This document shows positions 1 to 11,400 of a stretch of DNA of 64,000 bases, in pieces. The DNA lies in assembly GCF_037890695.1 (NCBI RefSeq), contig NZ_CP149571.1, positions 1,486,501-1,550,500 of the forward strand, written 5' to 3'. The notes beneath the pieces were generated by a model that was given only the letters and a program-made list of their open reading frames with translations, made no database searches and was not told the DNA's origin. Source of the stretch: Aeromonas jandaei. Lineage in GTDB: Bacteria; Pseudomonadota; Gammaproteobacteria; Enterobacterales; Aeromonadaceae. A program made the translations under genes and the position numbers. Numbering within the stretch: the stretch's first letter is position 1; the number at the start of each line of letters is the position of its first letter.

Positions 1-109
1 CCAAGAGATCTGAAATCGGGTCGTGAAGATTGATCCATGTCCGAGGCTTGAAGGCGTCAAGTGAGTTGGTATTTCGGCCCCGAGAGCTGAAATCGGGGCC
101 GCAACAGGG

Positions 110-138
110 CTGACCCTGATGGCCGCCTGATATATAAT
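110..138 (+). promoter_or_regulatory. Probable sigma-70 promoter of the ribF operon
   Basis: A perfect -10 box TATAAT (133-138) lies 17 bases after CTGACC (110-115), which matches four of six bases of the -35 consensus. It sits about 30 bases before the ribF start codon and would drive the overlapping ribF-ileS-lspA-fkpB-ispH unit. A G+C hairpin just upstream (CGGCCCC near 75-81 pairing with GGGGCCG near 95-101) may end the preceding transcript but has no T-run. Confidence 0.6.
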
Positions 139-174
139 CCGGCGATTTCGACAGCAGCAACGCACAAGGCAGCG

Positions 175-1149
175 ATGGAGCTTATTCGCGGTATTCACAA
201 TCTCAAGCCCCGTCACTGGGGATGTGTATTGACCATTGGCAACTTTGATGGGGTTCATCAGGGTCACCATGCGGTACTGGCACGTCTCAGGGAGAAAGCG
301 GCCCAGCTGGGATTGCCCGCCTGCGTCATGCTGTTCGAGCCGCAGCCGCTGGAGCTGTTTGCCGGTAGCGAGGCGCCGGCACGCCTGAGCCGCTTGCGCG
401 AGAAGTATGAAGCGCTCAAGGAGTTGCAGATCGACCGCATGCTCTGCGTACGCTTCAGCCACCGCTTTGCCAGTCAGGCTGCTGCCACCTTCATCGAGCA
501 ACTGCTGGTCGAGAAGCTTGGCGTGCGCTATCTGGTGGTCGGCGACGATTTTCGCTTCGGCAAGGGGCGGGAAGGGGACTTCCACCTGCTGGAGGCGGCG
601 GGCCAGCGCTTCGGTTTCGAGGTGATCAGCACCCAGAGCTTCCAGCTATCCCGTCAGCGGGTCAGTAGCACGCTGGTGCGTGAGGCGCTCAAGGCGGGCC
701 GCATGGCGGAGGTTGAGCTGATGCTCGGCCGTCCTTATGCCATCAGCGGCCGGGTGGCCCACGGCGACAAGCTGGGGCGCACCATAGGTTTTCCCACCGC
801 CAATCTGGCCCTCAAGCGTCAGGTAATCCCGGTCGGTGGCGTGTTTGCGGTGGAAGTGATATGTTCCGGCAAGACCTTCCCCGGTGTAGCCAATGTGGGT
901 GTACGGCCGACCTTGAGCGGTACACAAGCCAGATTGGAAGTACATCTGTTTGATTTTTCTGGTGACCTTTACGGTCAACAGGTCAAGGTGCTGCTTCGCC
1001 ACAAGCTGCGCGAAGAGCAGAAATTTGACTCTTTCTCTGCCTTGAAGGAGCAGATCGAACGAGATGCCCTGGCGGCCCGAGCCTGGTTCGGGCTGCCGCA
1101 ATTTCATTTACCCAGCACTCTTTTAGAAAAGAAGGGAACCCAGGACTGA
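175..1149 (+). CDS. ribF: Bifunctional riboflavin kinase / FAD synthetase
   Basis: RibF phosphorylates riboflavin to FMN and adenylates FMN to FAD in the cytosol. The 324-residue protein has the usual two-domain order. The N-terminal nucleotidyltransferase carries [10 protein letters not shown] at residues 22-31. The C-terminal flavokinase domain carries GFPTAN near residues 205-210. The start has an AAGG ribosome-binding site and matches the E. coli N-terminus. Its stop shares one base with the ileS start (TGATG), so the two are translationally coupled. The order ribF-ileS-lspA-fkpB-ispH is conserved in gammaproteobacteria. Confidence 0.97.
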   Translation: MELIRGIHNLKPRHWGCVLTIGNFDGVHQGHHAVLARLREKAAQLGLPACVMLFEPQPLELFAGSEAPARLSRLREKYEALKELQIDRMLCVRFSHRFASQAAATFIEQLLVEKLGVRYLVVGDDFRFGKGREGDFHLLEAAGQRFGFEVISTQSFQLSRQRVSSTLVREALKAGRMAEVELMLGRPYAISGRVAHGDKLGRTIGFPTANLALKRQVIPVGGVFAVEVICSGKTFPGVANVGVRPTLSGTQARLEVHLFDFSGDLYGQQVKVLLRHKLREEQKFDSFSALKEQIERDALAARAWFGLPQFHLPSTLLEKKGTQD

Positions 1150-4010
1150 TGAGCGACTATAAACACACCCTGAATCTTCCGGAAACCGAGTTTCCGATGC
1201 GTGGCGATCTGGCCAAGCGCGAACCCAACATGCTGAAACGTTGGTACGATCAGGATCTCTACGGCGCTATTCGCCGCGCCAAAGCGGGCAAGCCTTCTTT
1301 CATTCTGCACGATGGCCCCCCCTATGCGAACGGCAACATTCACATCGGTCACTCGGTCAACAAGATCCTCAAAGACATCATCATCAAGTCCAAGGGCCTC
1401 TCTGGCTTCGATTCCCCCTATGTGCCGGGTTGGGATTGCCACGGTCTGCCTATCGAACTGAAAGTAGAAGGCATGGTCGGCAAGCCGGGCGAGAAGGTTT
1501 CCGCTGCCGAATTCCGCGCCGAGTGCCGCAAATACGCCAAGACCCAGATCGAAGCGCAGAAGACCGACTTCATCCGTCTGGGCGTGCTGGGTGACTGGGA
1601 ACATCCCTACCTGACCATGGATTTTGGCACCGAAGCCAACATCATCCGCTCCATGGCCAAGATTGTTGAAAACGGCCACCTGCACAAAGGCTCCAAGCCG
1701 GTGCACTGGTGTACCGATTGCGGCTCCGCGCTGGCTGAAGCCGAGGTTGAGTACTACGACAAGAACTCCCCCTCCATCGACGTGCGCTTCAAGGCCGTCG
1801 ACGAGGCCGCTGTTGCCGCCAAGTTTGACTGCGCCGAAGGCCACACCGGCAAAGGCACCCTCTCTGCCGTGATCTGGACCACTACCCCGTGAACCCTGCC
1901 GGCCAACCGCGCCATCGCCATGCACGCCGATCTGGACTACGCACTGGTTCAGGTTGAAGGGGAGAACCCCGAGCGTCTGATCCTGGCCGCCGAGCTGGTC
2001 AAGGATGTGATGGATCGCGCCGGTATCGAGCACTACCACAACTTGGGCTACGCCAAAGGTGCGGCTCTGGAGCTGCTGCGCTTTAACCACCCCTTCTACA
2101 GCTTTGATGTGCCGGTGGTACTGGGCGATCACGTCACTCTGGATGCCGGTACCGGTGCCGTTCACACCGCCCCTGGCCACGGTCAGGAAGACTTCGTAGT
2201 CGGTCAGAAGTACGGTCTGGAAGTGGCCAACCCGGTTGGCAGCAACGGCGTCTATCTGCCGGATACCGAACTGTTTGCCGGCCAGCACGTATTCAAGGCC
2301 AACGCAGCTGTTGTCGAGGTGTTGACCGAGCGTGGCGCCCTGCTGCACCACAAGGTGTTCAACCACTCCTATCCGCACTGCTGGCGTCACAAGACCCCGA
2401 TCATCTTCCGTGCCACCCCGCAGTGGTTCATCAGCATGGAGCAGAAGGGTCTGCGCAAGCGCGCACTGGAAGAGATCGAGCGTATCGAGAAAGAGGGCAT
2501 TGCCCAGCACGGTCAGAGCGGCTGGGTGCCGGCCTGGGGTAAAAACCGCATCCAGGCGATGGTCGAGAACCGTCCTGACTGGTGTATCTCCCGTCAGCGT
2601 ACCTGGGGCGTGCCCATCTCCCTGTTCGTTCACAAGGAGACTCAGGCACTGCATCCGGAATCTGTACGCCTGATGGAAGAGGTGGCCAAGCGGGTCGAGC
2701 AGTCCGGTATCCAGGCCTGGTGGGATCTGGACAAGGCCGAGCTGCTGGGCGCCGATGCCGACAACTACGAGAAAGTGCCTGACACCCTCGACGTCTGGTT
2801 TGACTCCGGTTCTACCCACGCCTCCGTGGTCGATGCCCGTCCCGAGTTCAACGGCAAGCCGGCCGACATGTATCTGGAAGGTTCTGACCAGCACCGTGGC
2901 TGGTTCATGTCCTCCCTGATGATCGGCGTGGCGATGAAAGACAAGGCTCCCTACAACCAGGTGCTGACTCACGGCTTCACCGTGGATGGTCAGGGTCGCA
3001 AGATGTCCAAGTCCATCGGCAACGTGGTAAGCCCGCAAGACGTAATGAACAAGCTGGGTGCCGACATTCTGCGTCTGTGGGTAGCGAGCACTGACTACAC
3101 CGGCGAGATGACCGTCTCCGACGAGATCCTCAAGCGCTCTGCCGATGCTTATCGTCGTATTCGCAACACTGCCCGCTTCCTGCTGGCCAACCTGAACGGC
3201 TTCAATCCGGCGACCGACATGGTAGCGCCTGCCGACATGGTGGTGGTGGATCGCTGGGCTGTGGGCCGTGCCAAAGCGGTACAGGCCGAGATCGTGGCTG
3301 CGTTCGACGAGTACAACTTCCACGGCGTGACCCAGAAGCTGATGCAGTTCTGCTCCATCGAGATGGGCTCCTTCTATCTGGATGTCATCAAGGACCGTCA
3401 GTACACCGCCAAGGCCGACAGCTTGGCCCGTCGCTCCTGCCAGACTGCCCTCTATCACATCGCCGAGGCCATGGTGCGCTGGATGGCGCCGATCATGAGC
3501 TTCACCGCCGATGAGATCTGGGCTCTGCTGCCGGGCGAACGCGGTGAGTTCGTCTTCACCGAGGAGTGGTACGATGGCCTGTTCGGGCTGGAAGCGGGCG
3601 AAGTGCTGAACGACGAGTTCTGGGCCGAGATCCTCACCGTGCGCGGTGAAGTGAACAAGGCGCTGGAAGTGGCTCGTGGCGAGAAGCGCATCGGCGGTTC
3701 CCTGCAGGCCGAGCTGACCCTGTTCGCTAAACCGGAGCTGGCTGTGCGTCTGAACGCACTGGCTGATGAGCTGCGCTTCGTGTTGCTCACCTCCAAGGCC
3801 AAGGTAGTCAGCGTCGATGCCGCACCGGCAGATGCCGTGGCGACCGAGCGCGATGACCTGTGGCTGAGTGTGGCCCAGTCTGCCGCCGCCAAGTGCGACC
3901 GCTGCTGGCACCACGTAGAAGACGTGGGCACCATCGCCGGTCACGAAGAGATCTGTGGCCGCTGCGTCACCAACGTCGAGGGTGACGGCGAAACGCGTCA
4001 ATTTGCCTGA
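1149..4010 (+). pseudogene. ileS: Isoleucyl-tRNA synthetase, interrupted by one in-frame TGA
   Basis: IleRS charges tRNA-Ile and is essential. Read through, the frame has 954 codons including the final stop, the normal family length. It carries HIGH at residues 65-68, KMSKS near 618 and a C-terminal zinc-binding CxxC pair (CDRC, CGRC). Codon 248 (1890-1892) is TGA. The surrounding residues read WTTTP-stop-TLPANRA, where the family has WTTTPWTLPANRA, so a TGG Trp codon differs by one base. The stop lies in the CP1 editing domain. The frame is intact on both sides. A genuine null is unlikely unless another IleRS exists, so a sequencing or assembly error, a suppressor or read-through are the alternatives. 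A fresh start at ATG 1920 would lack HIGH and could not make a working enzyme. Confidence 0.9.
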
Positions 4011-4507
4011 TGAACATGACTCAACATAAAAGCGGCCTGCGTTGGCTGTGGCTGGCGGTGCTGGCCTTTGTTCTGGACCAGGCGAGCAAGCTCGCCGTGG
4101 TCAAGTTGCTGCCATTTGGTTACCCGGGGGTGGAGATCACCCCCTTCTTCAACCTGGTTCACGTCTACAACAAGGGTGCTGCTTTCAGCTTCCTGGCTGA
4201 TCAGGGTGGCTGGCAGCGCTGGTTCTTTGCCCTGCTCGCTTTTGCCATCTGTGGCCTGCTGATCCACTGGTTACGCAAGCAGTCGGTGACCCAGTACTGG
4301 AGCGGCATCGCCTACTCCTTCATCATTGGCGGCGCCCTCGGTAACGTCTTTGATCGACTGGTGCTGGGCCATGTGGTCGACTTCCTCGATTTTTACTGGG
4401 GTTCCGCTCACTGGCCTGCGTTCAACCTGGCCGACAGCTTCATCTTCATCGGTGCCGCCATGATCGTGCTGGATGGCTTTCGTGGCGAGAAAAAGGAGCA
4501 GGCATGA
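4010..4507 (+). CDS. lspA: Lipoprotein signal peptidase (signal peptidase II)
   Basis: LspA is the inner-membrane aspartyl protease that cleaves prolipoprotein signal peptides after lipidation. The 165-residue protein has about four hydrophobic segments. The two catalytic aspartates appear as D124 in HVVDF and D142 in LADSF, with the preceding GNVFDR motif. The start overlaps the ileS stop by one base, and the end overlaps fkpB by four bases (ATGA). Substrates in this window would include the lipoproteins at 14973 and 63229. Confidence 0.97.
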   Translation: MNMTQHKSGLRWLWLAVLAFVLDQASKLAVVKLLPFGYPGVEITPFFNLVHVYNKGAAFSFLADQGGWQRWFFALLAFAICGLLIHWLRKQSVTQYWSGIAYSFIIGGALGNVFDRLVLGHVVDFLDFYWGSAHWPAFNLADSFIFIGAAMIVLDGFRGEKKEQA

Positions 4508-4956
4508 GCCAGCAGATCACCGCTGACAGCAGCGTGCTGTTTCACTTCACCATCAAGCTGGAAGATGACTCGGTGGCCGACAGCACGGCGCTGCACGGTA
4601 AACCGGCCCGTCTGCGGATGGGCGATGGCAGTCTGACGCCAAGCTTCGAGCAGTGCCTGTTGGGGCTGCGCGAAGGGGAGAGCAAGAGCTTTACGCTGGC
4701 GCCGGAGGAGGCCTTTGGCCTCTCCAACCCCGACAACATCTACCATCTGGATCGCGCCAAGTTTGGCGCCGATGTGGAGCCCAAGGTTGGCACCATCATC
4801 CTGTTCGACCAGCCCAACGGCAGCGAGCTGCCGGGGATCATCCGAGCGGTGGAAGGGATGTCGGTCACGGTCGATTTCAACCACCCCCTGGCCGGTCACA
4901 CCGTCACCTTCGAGGTGGAGATCCTGGGGGTTGATGACGAGGAGAAGGTTCACTGA
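4504..4956 (+). CDS. fkpB: FKBP-type peptidyl-prolyl cis-trans isomerase FkpB (SlpA)
   Basis: A 150-residue cytosolic isomerase of the SlpA/FkpB type with an FKBP fold and an inserted-flap region. N-terminal features such as [12 protein letters not shown] and the loop AFGLSNPDN are typical. It is translationally coupled to lspA upstream (ATGA overlap) and its stop overlaps the ispH start by one base. The lspA-fkpB-ispH order is the same in E. coli. No membrane or export signal is visible. Confidence 0.95.
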   Translation: MSQQITADSSVLFHFTIKLEDDSVADSTALHGKPARLRMGDGSLTPSFEQCLLGLREGESKSFTLAPEEAFGLSNPDNIYHLDRAKFGADVEPKVGTIILFDQPNGSELPGIIRAVEGMSVTVDFNHPLAGHTVTFEVEILGVDDEEKVH

Positions 4957-5891
4957 TGGATATTCTGCTGGCTAACCCCCGTGGCTTCTGCGCTGGTGTC
5001 GACCGTGCCATCAGCATCGTCGAGAGTGCGCTGGAGAAGTTCGGTGCTCCCATCTATGTTCGTCACGAAGTGGTACATAACCGCTATGTGGTGAACAAGC
5101 TGAAAGATGCGGGTGCCGTCTTCGTCGAAGAGCTGGACGAGGTACCGGATGACAGCATTGTTATCTTCTCCGCCCACGGCGTCTCCAAGGCGGTGCGCGA
5201 GATGGCCAAGTCCCGCGCCCTCAAGGTATTCGATGCAACCTGTCCGCTGGTGACCAAGGTGCATATGGAAGTCCATCGTGCCAGTCGCAAGGGCTCCGAA
5301 GCCGTGCTTATCGGTCATGCCGGCCACCCCGAGGTGATCGGCACCATGGGTCAGTACGAGAACCGTGAGGGTGGCATGTATCTGGTGGAGACGCCGGAAG
5401 ATGTGGCCAAACTCAAGGTGAAGAACCCGGATGACCTCTGTTTCGTCACCCAGACCACCCTGAGCGTGGATGAGACCTCGGATGTCATCGATGCGCTGCG
5501 CAAGCACTTCCCCAACATTCAGGGGCCGCGCAAGGATGACATCTGCTACGCCACCCAGAACCGTCAGGATGCGGTGCGGGAAATGGCGGGGCTGGTGGAA
5601 GCCATGCTGGTGGTGGGGTCGCGCAACTCCTCCAACTCGAACCGCTTACGGGAGTTGGCCGAGAAGGTGGGTGCCAAGGCCTACCTCATCGACGATGCCT
5701 CCATGATTGATGCCGAGTGGCTGGCAGGGGTCAAGGCGATTGGCGTGACCGCAGGTGCCTCCGCCCCCGAGGTGCTGGTGCAATCCGTCATCGCTCGCCT
5801 GCGTGAGTTGGGTGGCAAGGTGGTTGCCGAGCACCCCGGTCGCGAAGAGAACGTGGTGTTTGAAGTGCCGCCGGAACTTAGAATTATTTGA
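4956..5891 (+). CDS. ispH: 4-hydroxy-3-methylbut-2-enyl diphosphate reductase
   Basis: IspH performs the last step of the MEP isoprenoid pathway, producing IPP and DMAPP with a [4Fe-4S] cluster. The 311-residue protein keeps the three cluster cysteines C12, C96 and C197 and the [12 protein letters not shown] start. It is the last gene of the ribF operon. The 110 bases that follow hold an imperfect inverted repeat (5930-5938 with 5960-5968) without a clear T-run. Confidence 0.98.
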   Translation: MDILLANPRGFCAGVDRAISIVESALEKFGAPIYVRHEVVHNRYVVNKLKDAGAVFVEELDEVPDDSIVIFSAHGVSKAVREMAKSRALKVFDATCPLVTKVHMEVHRASRKGSEAVLIGHAGHPEVIGTMGQYENREGGMYLVETPEDVAKLKVKNPDDLCFVTQTTLSVDETSDVIDALRKHFPNIQGPRKDDICYATQNRQDAVREMAGLVEAMLVVGSRNSSNSNRLRELAEKVGAKAYLIDDASMIDAEWLAGVKAIGVTAGASAPEVLVQSVIARLRELGGKVVAEHPGREENVVFEVPPELRII

Positions 5892-6001
5892 GTGACGCCA
5901 GCAAGGCTTAAGAATAAAGTGCAATGATATTGACGCCGGGTTTGTTCTAGTGACAGGCTCGGCGTTAAACTTATGAAGCAGTCTGTCACCAAGGATGGGA
6001 T

Positions 6002-6409
6002 ATGATTGGATACTTTCGTGGCTTTTCTCTTATTGAGTTGATGGTTGTTGTCGCCATTGTGGCGATCCTTGGCACCATCGCTTATCCCGCTTATCAGCAA
6101 TATTTGCTGACCAGTCATCGTGTCGATGCGAAAAAGATGCTGCTTGATACCGCCAACCGGCAAGAGAGCTATTTTATGGACTTCAATCAGTACGCCTCTT
6201 CGGCGTCGGCACTCAATATCTCTGACAATTCAGATTCCGGTTTTTACCATCTGGTTATTTCTGCTGCCGCTAATACCTATACCCTGACTGCGACAGCCTC
6301 TGGTGCACAGGGCTCTGACCGAGACTGCATTATTTTCTCTATCGACCAAAATGGCACCAAGAGCGCAAAAAATATCAGCAATGCAACCAACAATAATTGC
6401 TGGAACTAG
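6002..6409 (+). CDS. pilE: Type IV minor pilin, PilE class
   Basis: A 135-residue prepilin. The leader is short and ends at G7, followed by FSLIE with Glu at +5 of the mature protein, then a hydrophobic helix and a globular part with a C-terminal cysteine pair. PilD would cleave and methylate it. It resembles PilE-type minor pilins that prime type IVa pilus assembly with PilV, PilW, PilX and PilY1. An AAGGA ribosome-binding site precedes the start. In the usual arrangement pilE lies at the end of the minor-pilin operon; here it is first. Confidence 0.85.
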   Translation: MIGYFRGFSLIELMVVVAIVAILGTIAYPAYQQYLLTSHRVDAKKMLLDTANRQESYFMDFNQYASSASALNISDNSDSGFYHLVISAAANTYTLTATASGAQGSDRDCIIFSIDQNGTKSAKNISNATNNNCWN

Positions 6410-6412
6410 GTC

Positions 6413-6982
6413 ATGAAACGCACAGGTTTTGATAGTGTGCCCTCCGGTTTCAGCCTGCTTGAAGTGATGATTGCTGCTGTTGTGCTCTCTTTTGGCCTGC
6501 TGGGGCTGGTCGCCATGCAGGCGCAATCCAAATTCGCAGGATATGAGGCGAGGCAACGCACCATAGCCAGCTGGCTGGCAAACGACATGGTGGAGCGGAT
6601 CAAGGTCAATCGAGCTATCTGGGAGGCGCAAGCCAGTAATACCTGGATCGTCAGTTCGAGTACATCATCGCTACCATCCTGTGCCAATGCTGATGGCACC
6701 ATGAGCAACTGCAGTGATGCCAATATGCTGGCGCTCGATCTCTACTACTGGCGTCAGTCCCTGATAGGTAGTGCCGCATCGGGCGCCGGCTCCACGCTCA
6801 ACAATCCTGTCGGTTGCATCATCAAGGGGGCGAGTGACTCGCTGACCGTGGCCATTTTCTGGGCTGGTCGCAAGGCCTCCCATGATGGTTCAAGTGCTAT
6901 CGCATCAGCCACAACCAATGCTTGCGGCATATCCGGGGTCGACTTGACGAGGCGTCAATACGTATTGACGACCACCTTATGA
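6413..6982 (+). CDS. pilV: Type IV pilus modification protein / minor pilin PilV
   Basis: A 189-residue prepilin with cleavage after G12 (SGFSLLEVMIAA) and Glu at mature position 5. The region after the helix (QRTIASWLANDMVERIKVNR) is characteristic of PilV. Several cysteines occur in the C-terminal half. It begins three bases after pilE and its stop overlaps the pilW start, so it is part of one transcript. Its role is as a component of the pilus tip or priming complex. Confidence 0.87.
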   Translation: MKRTGFDSVPSGFSLLEVMIAAVVLSFGLLGLVAMQAQSKFAGYEARQRTIASWLANDMVERIKVNRAIWEAQASNTWIVSSSTSSLPSCANADGTMSNCSDANMLALDLYYWRQSLIGSAASGAGSTLNNPVGCIIKGASDSLTVAIFWAGRKASHDGSSAIASATTNACGISGVDLTRRQYVLTTTL

Positions 6983-7977
6983 ACAACCGTGGCTTTACCT
7001 TGGTGGAATGGCTGATTGCTATGGTGATCGGTGTTTTTCTGCTAGGTGGTGTGCTGAGTGTGTTCGTTGCTTCTCGAACGACTTCTGAAGATGCGTTTGA
7101 CCAGAGCGAGTTGCAGGAAAACGGGCGATTGGCGATGCGTCTGATAGCCCAGGATCTCAAGTGGGCCGGTTTTTGGGGCGATTATACCGGTATGCCGATG
7201 CAGCTGAACGTTGGGGTAACGAAAACATCTGGTGCTGCTATTACCTCCAGCAAAGATTGCTTGGATGAGCGTGGTGAAGGAAGTTTCCCATCAGCATCCG
7301 CACCAGTACGTGGTGTATGGGCGACACATATTGATGCCAACAAGCTGATCACAGGCAATGCATTCAGCTGTATTGCATCGGCCAACAGGGTTGCGAATTC
7401 AGACATCATCAGCATCAAGCGGTTGATAGGTTTCCCCTTGGCAGACAGTGCACTCTCTGCAAATAGGTTCTATATGGCAACGACGCCTCAGTCTGCTGTT
7501 ATATTTCGCGGCAACGAAGCCCCTCCTGATAATACTGCTATGCCAAATAGACAGTTATGGGAGTATCAGCATTACATCTACCATATTGTGGATAACAGTG
7601 GAGTCCCTGAATTACACAAGCGAATGCTGACTGCCAACGATGGATCATGGGATATATCTGGCGCACTGGCACAAGGTATAGAAAAAATAACTTTGCTATA
7701 CGGTGTAGATACCAGTCCAGTTCAGGATGGGCGAATAGATAAATATGTATCAATCAGTTCTGTTGCCAGTAATGAATGGAATGAAGGGCGTGTCATTGCT
7801 GCCCGTCTGTTTATTCTTGTTCGCTCTCTGCAAGCTTCATCGAAATATATAAATAACAATACATATCAGGTTGGTAATATTCAGGTCGCCGGTAGCGGTG
7901 ATGGTTTTCGACGATTGCTTCTGGAGACATCCATCGCGTTGCGTAACCCTGCAGCCATTGCTGGAGGTGGCAAATGA
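6979..7977 (+). CDS. pilW: Type IV pilus minor pilin PilW
   Basis: PilW-family minor pilin of 332 residues. I place the start at ATG 6979 because it overlaps the pilV stop (ATGA) and gives a normal prepilin leader, MNNRG before FTLVEW. An upstream start at 6922 would add 19 unrelated residues. The post-helix segment (DQSELQENGRLAMRLIAQDLKWAGF) is typical of PilW. The gene is visibly more AT-rich than the housekeeping genes around the cluster. Confidence 0.87.
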   Translation: MNNRGFTLVEWLIAMVIGVFLLGGVLSVFVASRTTSEDAFDQSELQENGRLAMRLIAQDLKWAGFWGDYTGMPMQLNVGVTKTSGAAITSSKDCLDERGEGSFPSASAPVRGVWATHIDANKLITGNAFSCIASANRVANSDIISIKRLIGFPLADSALSANRFYMATTPQSAVIFRGNEAPPDNTAMPNRQLWEYQHYIYHIVDNSGVPELHKRMLTANDGSWDISGALAQGIEKITLLYGVDTSPVQDGRIDKYVSISSVASNEWNEGRVIAARLFILVRSLQASSKYINNNTYQVGNIQVAGSGDGFRRLLLETSIALRNPAAIAGGGK

Positions 7978-8396
7978 GACGAGCCAGAGGTGTTGCATTG
8001 ATCGTGGCTTTGGTCATCCTGGTACCGCTGACCCTGATCGCTGTCGTGATGATGCAGTCCAGTGGTGTGGATCTCAAAATGGCGGGGGCTGCAGCCAGTT
8101 TGCAGCAGGCTGAGCATCGGATTGAAGGGATGATAGAGAGTGCGTTATTGCAAGCTGGTCTGTCGAGCAAGATTGCGACAATGGGGGCCAGTTCTGCAAT
8201 CTCGGTTAATGGAAATACGGTCAATATGGAACGGCGTGGTGAAAGTGTCTGCAAGCGGAAAGTGGATGCCAGTAGCCAGAATGTTATCCCTTCTTGTCGT
8301 TATGTTGAGCTGCAGGCTGCAGCAACATATGGCAAGAACAGTCGTGCAATGAATTGGACTGCCGGGGTAGAGCAACCCCTGTTAAAGGCGGAATAG
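7974..8396 (+). CDS. pilX: Type IV pilus assembly protein PilX
   Basis: A 140-residue PilX-class minor pilin. The N-terminus MRRARGVALIVALVILVPL has the glycine before the helix but, as usual in PilX, lacks the +5 glutamate of other pilins. A QQAE motif follows the helix and a cysteine pair lies in the globular part. It overlaps pilW by four bases (ATGA) and is followed 11 bases later by pilY1, its usual partner at the pilus tip. Confidence 0.82.
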   Translation: MRRARGVALIVALVILVPLTLIAVVMMQSSGVDLKMAGAAASLQQAEHRIEGMIESALLQAGLSSKIATMGASSAISVNGNTVNMERRGESVCKRKVDASSQNVIPSCRYVELQAAATYGKNSRAMNWTAGVEQPLLKAE

Positions 8397-8407
8397 GAGC
8401 ATAGGAT

Positions 8408-11400
8408 ATGCGCGAACATGGACGAGCCTTGCTGCTTTGCACCGTAATGGCCGCCATGCCGGTCTTGGCAAGCAGCAGTTATTCTGATGACACCGAACTG
8501 TTTATTTATGATTTTTCAAAAGCAGGTGACTTCAGACCAAAAATCCTGGTTATCTTTGATAATTCAGGGAGTATGAGCTCAACCATGGATGTGGTTAGAG
8601 AAGCTTACGATCCAAATACGACATATCCAGCACTCAGTAATGATCCAGATACCGGAAATAGTAAAAAGTATGTCTACTTTTCTACTGATGGTACAGTTCC
8701 AACTATCACCAATACCCAGCGATTTCAAGACAGTATAAATGCCTGTGCATCTTCAAAAACACCATTGTCGAACATTGGTTACTTTCAGTCACAAGTCTGG
8801 AACTATACCTACTCTAGTTATTCTGGAGGGAAGCCGCGGCAGGGTACATGGGGATCAGTTTCTGGCCGAACTGAATCGAATATTGTATTGGTTGATTGCA
8901 AGCAAGATATAATTTCCAGTAACAACAGTAACCCCTATTCTGGTCCAAGTTTGGTTGTTGGAAGCATCTCGAATGGTTACCCAGTAAATAAGACTTCAAA
9001 TAGTAGTGGCTTATGGTATTACACAACGAATATCAGCAATGCTGCTGCGGGGAGTAATACTGCAGTTACCTTATATAGTGCAAATTACATCAGGTGGTAT
9101 TATGGGCCGTCAGGACATAGCGTCCAGTCACGACTTCAGGTTGCCAAGGATGCTGTGAAGGGATTGATATCTTCAACTCCTGGTGTTGATTTTGGACTGG
9201 CTGTATATAACTACAATGACAGCAATGGTGGCCGAAATGGTGGGCGTATCGTTCGTCGTATTCTGAGTAACGATACCGATATCGGTAATGGTGTTACGGC
9301 GGAACAGAACTTATTGTCGACCATAGATAGCCTTGGAGCAGAAACTAATACGCCGCTATGTGAAACGCTATATGAAGCCTATCGTTTATTTGGTGGCCGC
9401 TCAGTTTATTATGGTGATGACGATAGCTCACGAACTCCGACTCGGGATACGTTGGCAGAAAACCCTGTCGGAACCTATAAAGCTCCTTATGATAAATGCT
9501 CTAACAATGGCTATGTCATTTATATAACTGATGGTGAACCAACCCAGGATACCAATGCCAACTCGTTAGTGCAGGGGTTGCTGGATAATCTCAATGCGAC
9601 TGAAAAAGCTGCATATGGTACAACTGTTGGATATGGCAGTAGTGGCAGCACCAGCTATATTGCTGCACTGGCTGGCTATATGAGAAACAAGGATATAAAC
9701 CCGGGTTCCCCCGGAGTTCAGACTGTTACAACATTTACAGTTGGATTCGGTGATGATGCTGTTACTGGTGCAGGTAACCTGTTAGCGGAAACAGCTCGTC
9801 GTGGTGGCGGACTATATTATCCTGCGACCAGTGCCGAAGCACTCAGTCAGGCACTGAAGTCATCTTTACTGGCCATATTGCGCATCAATACCTCTCTGGT
9901 ATCTCCCGCTATTGCAACAAATAACTTTGACCGAACCAGAAGTCTTAATAATATTTACTATGCCATGTTTGAACCTGATACGGGTCCACGATGGAAAGGT
10001 AATTTGAAAAAGCTGGTCTTGTCTGACAAGGGATATGTAGTTGATACCACTACATTACCGGCGATAAAGAGTGATGGCACAATTCTGGAGGGGGCCAGAA
10101 CTTTTTGGTCATCAGAGGATGACGGTAATCTGGTTGCAAAAGGTGGTGTGCAGGAGATGCTTGCCGATAAAAGCAACCGTAATCTTTATCTCATCAATGA
10201 CAAGGCATCGCCAAAACGCCTTGATAGTTTTACGCGCAGCAATGCCCAGATAATGGCTGGCAGTGCTGAGGCGCTACGTTCACTCATGCAGTTATCTGAC
10301 GTCTCTGAACTGGATAATATGTTCAGCTGGATTACTGGTAGTGATGTCGACAATGAAGATAACGACAGCAGTACGACAATCAGGAAATATATATTGGGTG
10401 ATCCCCTGCACTCCAGACCTTTGGTGATCAACTACGGTTGTACGGTTGCACAAGGGCAGACTAGCTGTACGCCGGACTTGCGTATTATCATGGGGACCAA
10501 TGCCGGTTTTTTGCATATGTTCAAGGATCTGGGTTCATCTGTTGATGAAACCTGGGCCATGATGCCTTATCCGCTGCTAGCTACTCAAAAAGCGTTACGG
10601 CAAAATAGTGAGTCATCTGCTCACGTATTTGGTGTCGACTCCTCTCCTGTAGCACTCATCAAAGATGCTAACCAGAATGGGGTGATAAAAGCATCAGAGG
10701 GCGATTATGTCTGGATGTTTGTCGGGTTGCGCAGTGGCGGTAAAAACTATTATGCCTTTGATGTCACAAATCCAGATGCACCAACACTGAAGTGGTCCAT
10801 TACACCAGATTCGAGTGGTTTTTCCCAGTTGGGGCAGACCTGGTCTGTCCCTGAAGTGGCATTTGTTCCCGGCGTCTCCGATCCGGTAGTGATTTTTGCT
10901 GGTGGTTATGATCTGAATAAAAGTACTCTCGGGTTGGGTAGTTCTGATAGCAGTGGAACAGGTATTTATATAGTGAATGCTAATACCGGTGCTCTGATAT
11001 ACAGTGCAACGCCAGCAGCCAACAGTACGACAAACCTGCAAGTCAGCACCATGCTGGACAGTATGCCCGGTGGTGTGGCGACTCTTGATAGTGATGGAGA
11101 TGGTAAAGTCGACCGTATTTATGCCAGCGATACTGGCGGAAATATCTGGCGAATGGATTTGCCAGGAACCAATAAAACAGATTGGAGTGTATTCAAATTT
11201 GCCAGTCTGGGTTCCGACACACAGCAAAGTGAAGATCGGCGCTTCTTCACTCAACCTGTATTGGTAAGAACAATCAATAAGGGGTGGGAAGTAAAAAATA
11301 GCCAGTATGTTTATAGCGAACGCCCCTTCGATGCGGTCTTGATTGGTTCTGGCGACCGTAATCGCCCATCATCAGAATCGACCGTCAACAATGCCTATTT

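Noticed and set aside
1890..1892. The ileS TGA as a selenocysteine codon
   Set aside because: The family residue is Trp, not Cys or Sec, and no SECIS-like hairpin is obvious right after it.
1104..4001. A 965-codon open frame on the minus strand
   Set aside because: It is the antisense shadow of ileS; it has no start signals and no domain, and open antisense frames are common opposite G+C-rich genes.
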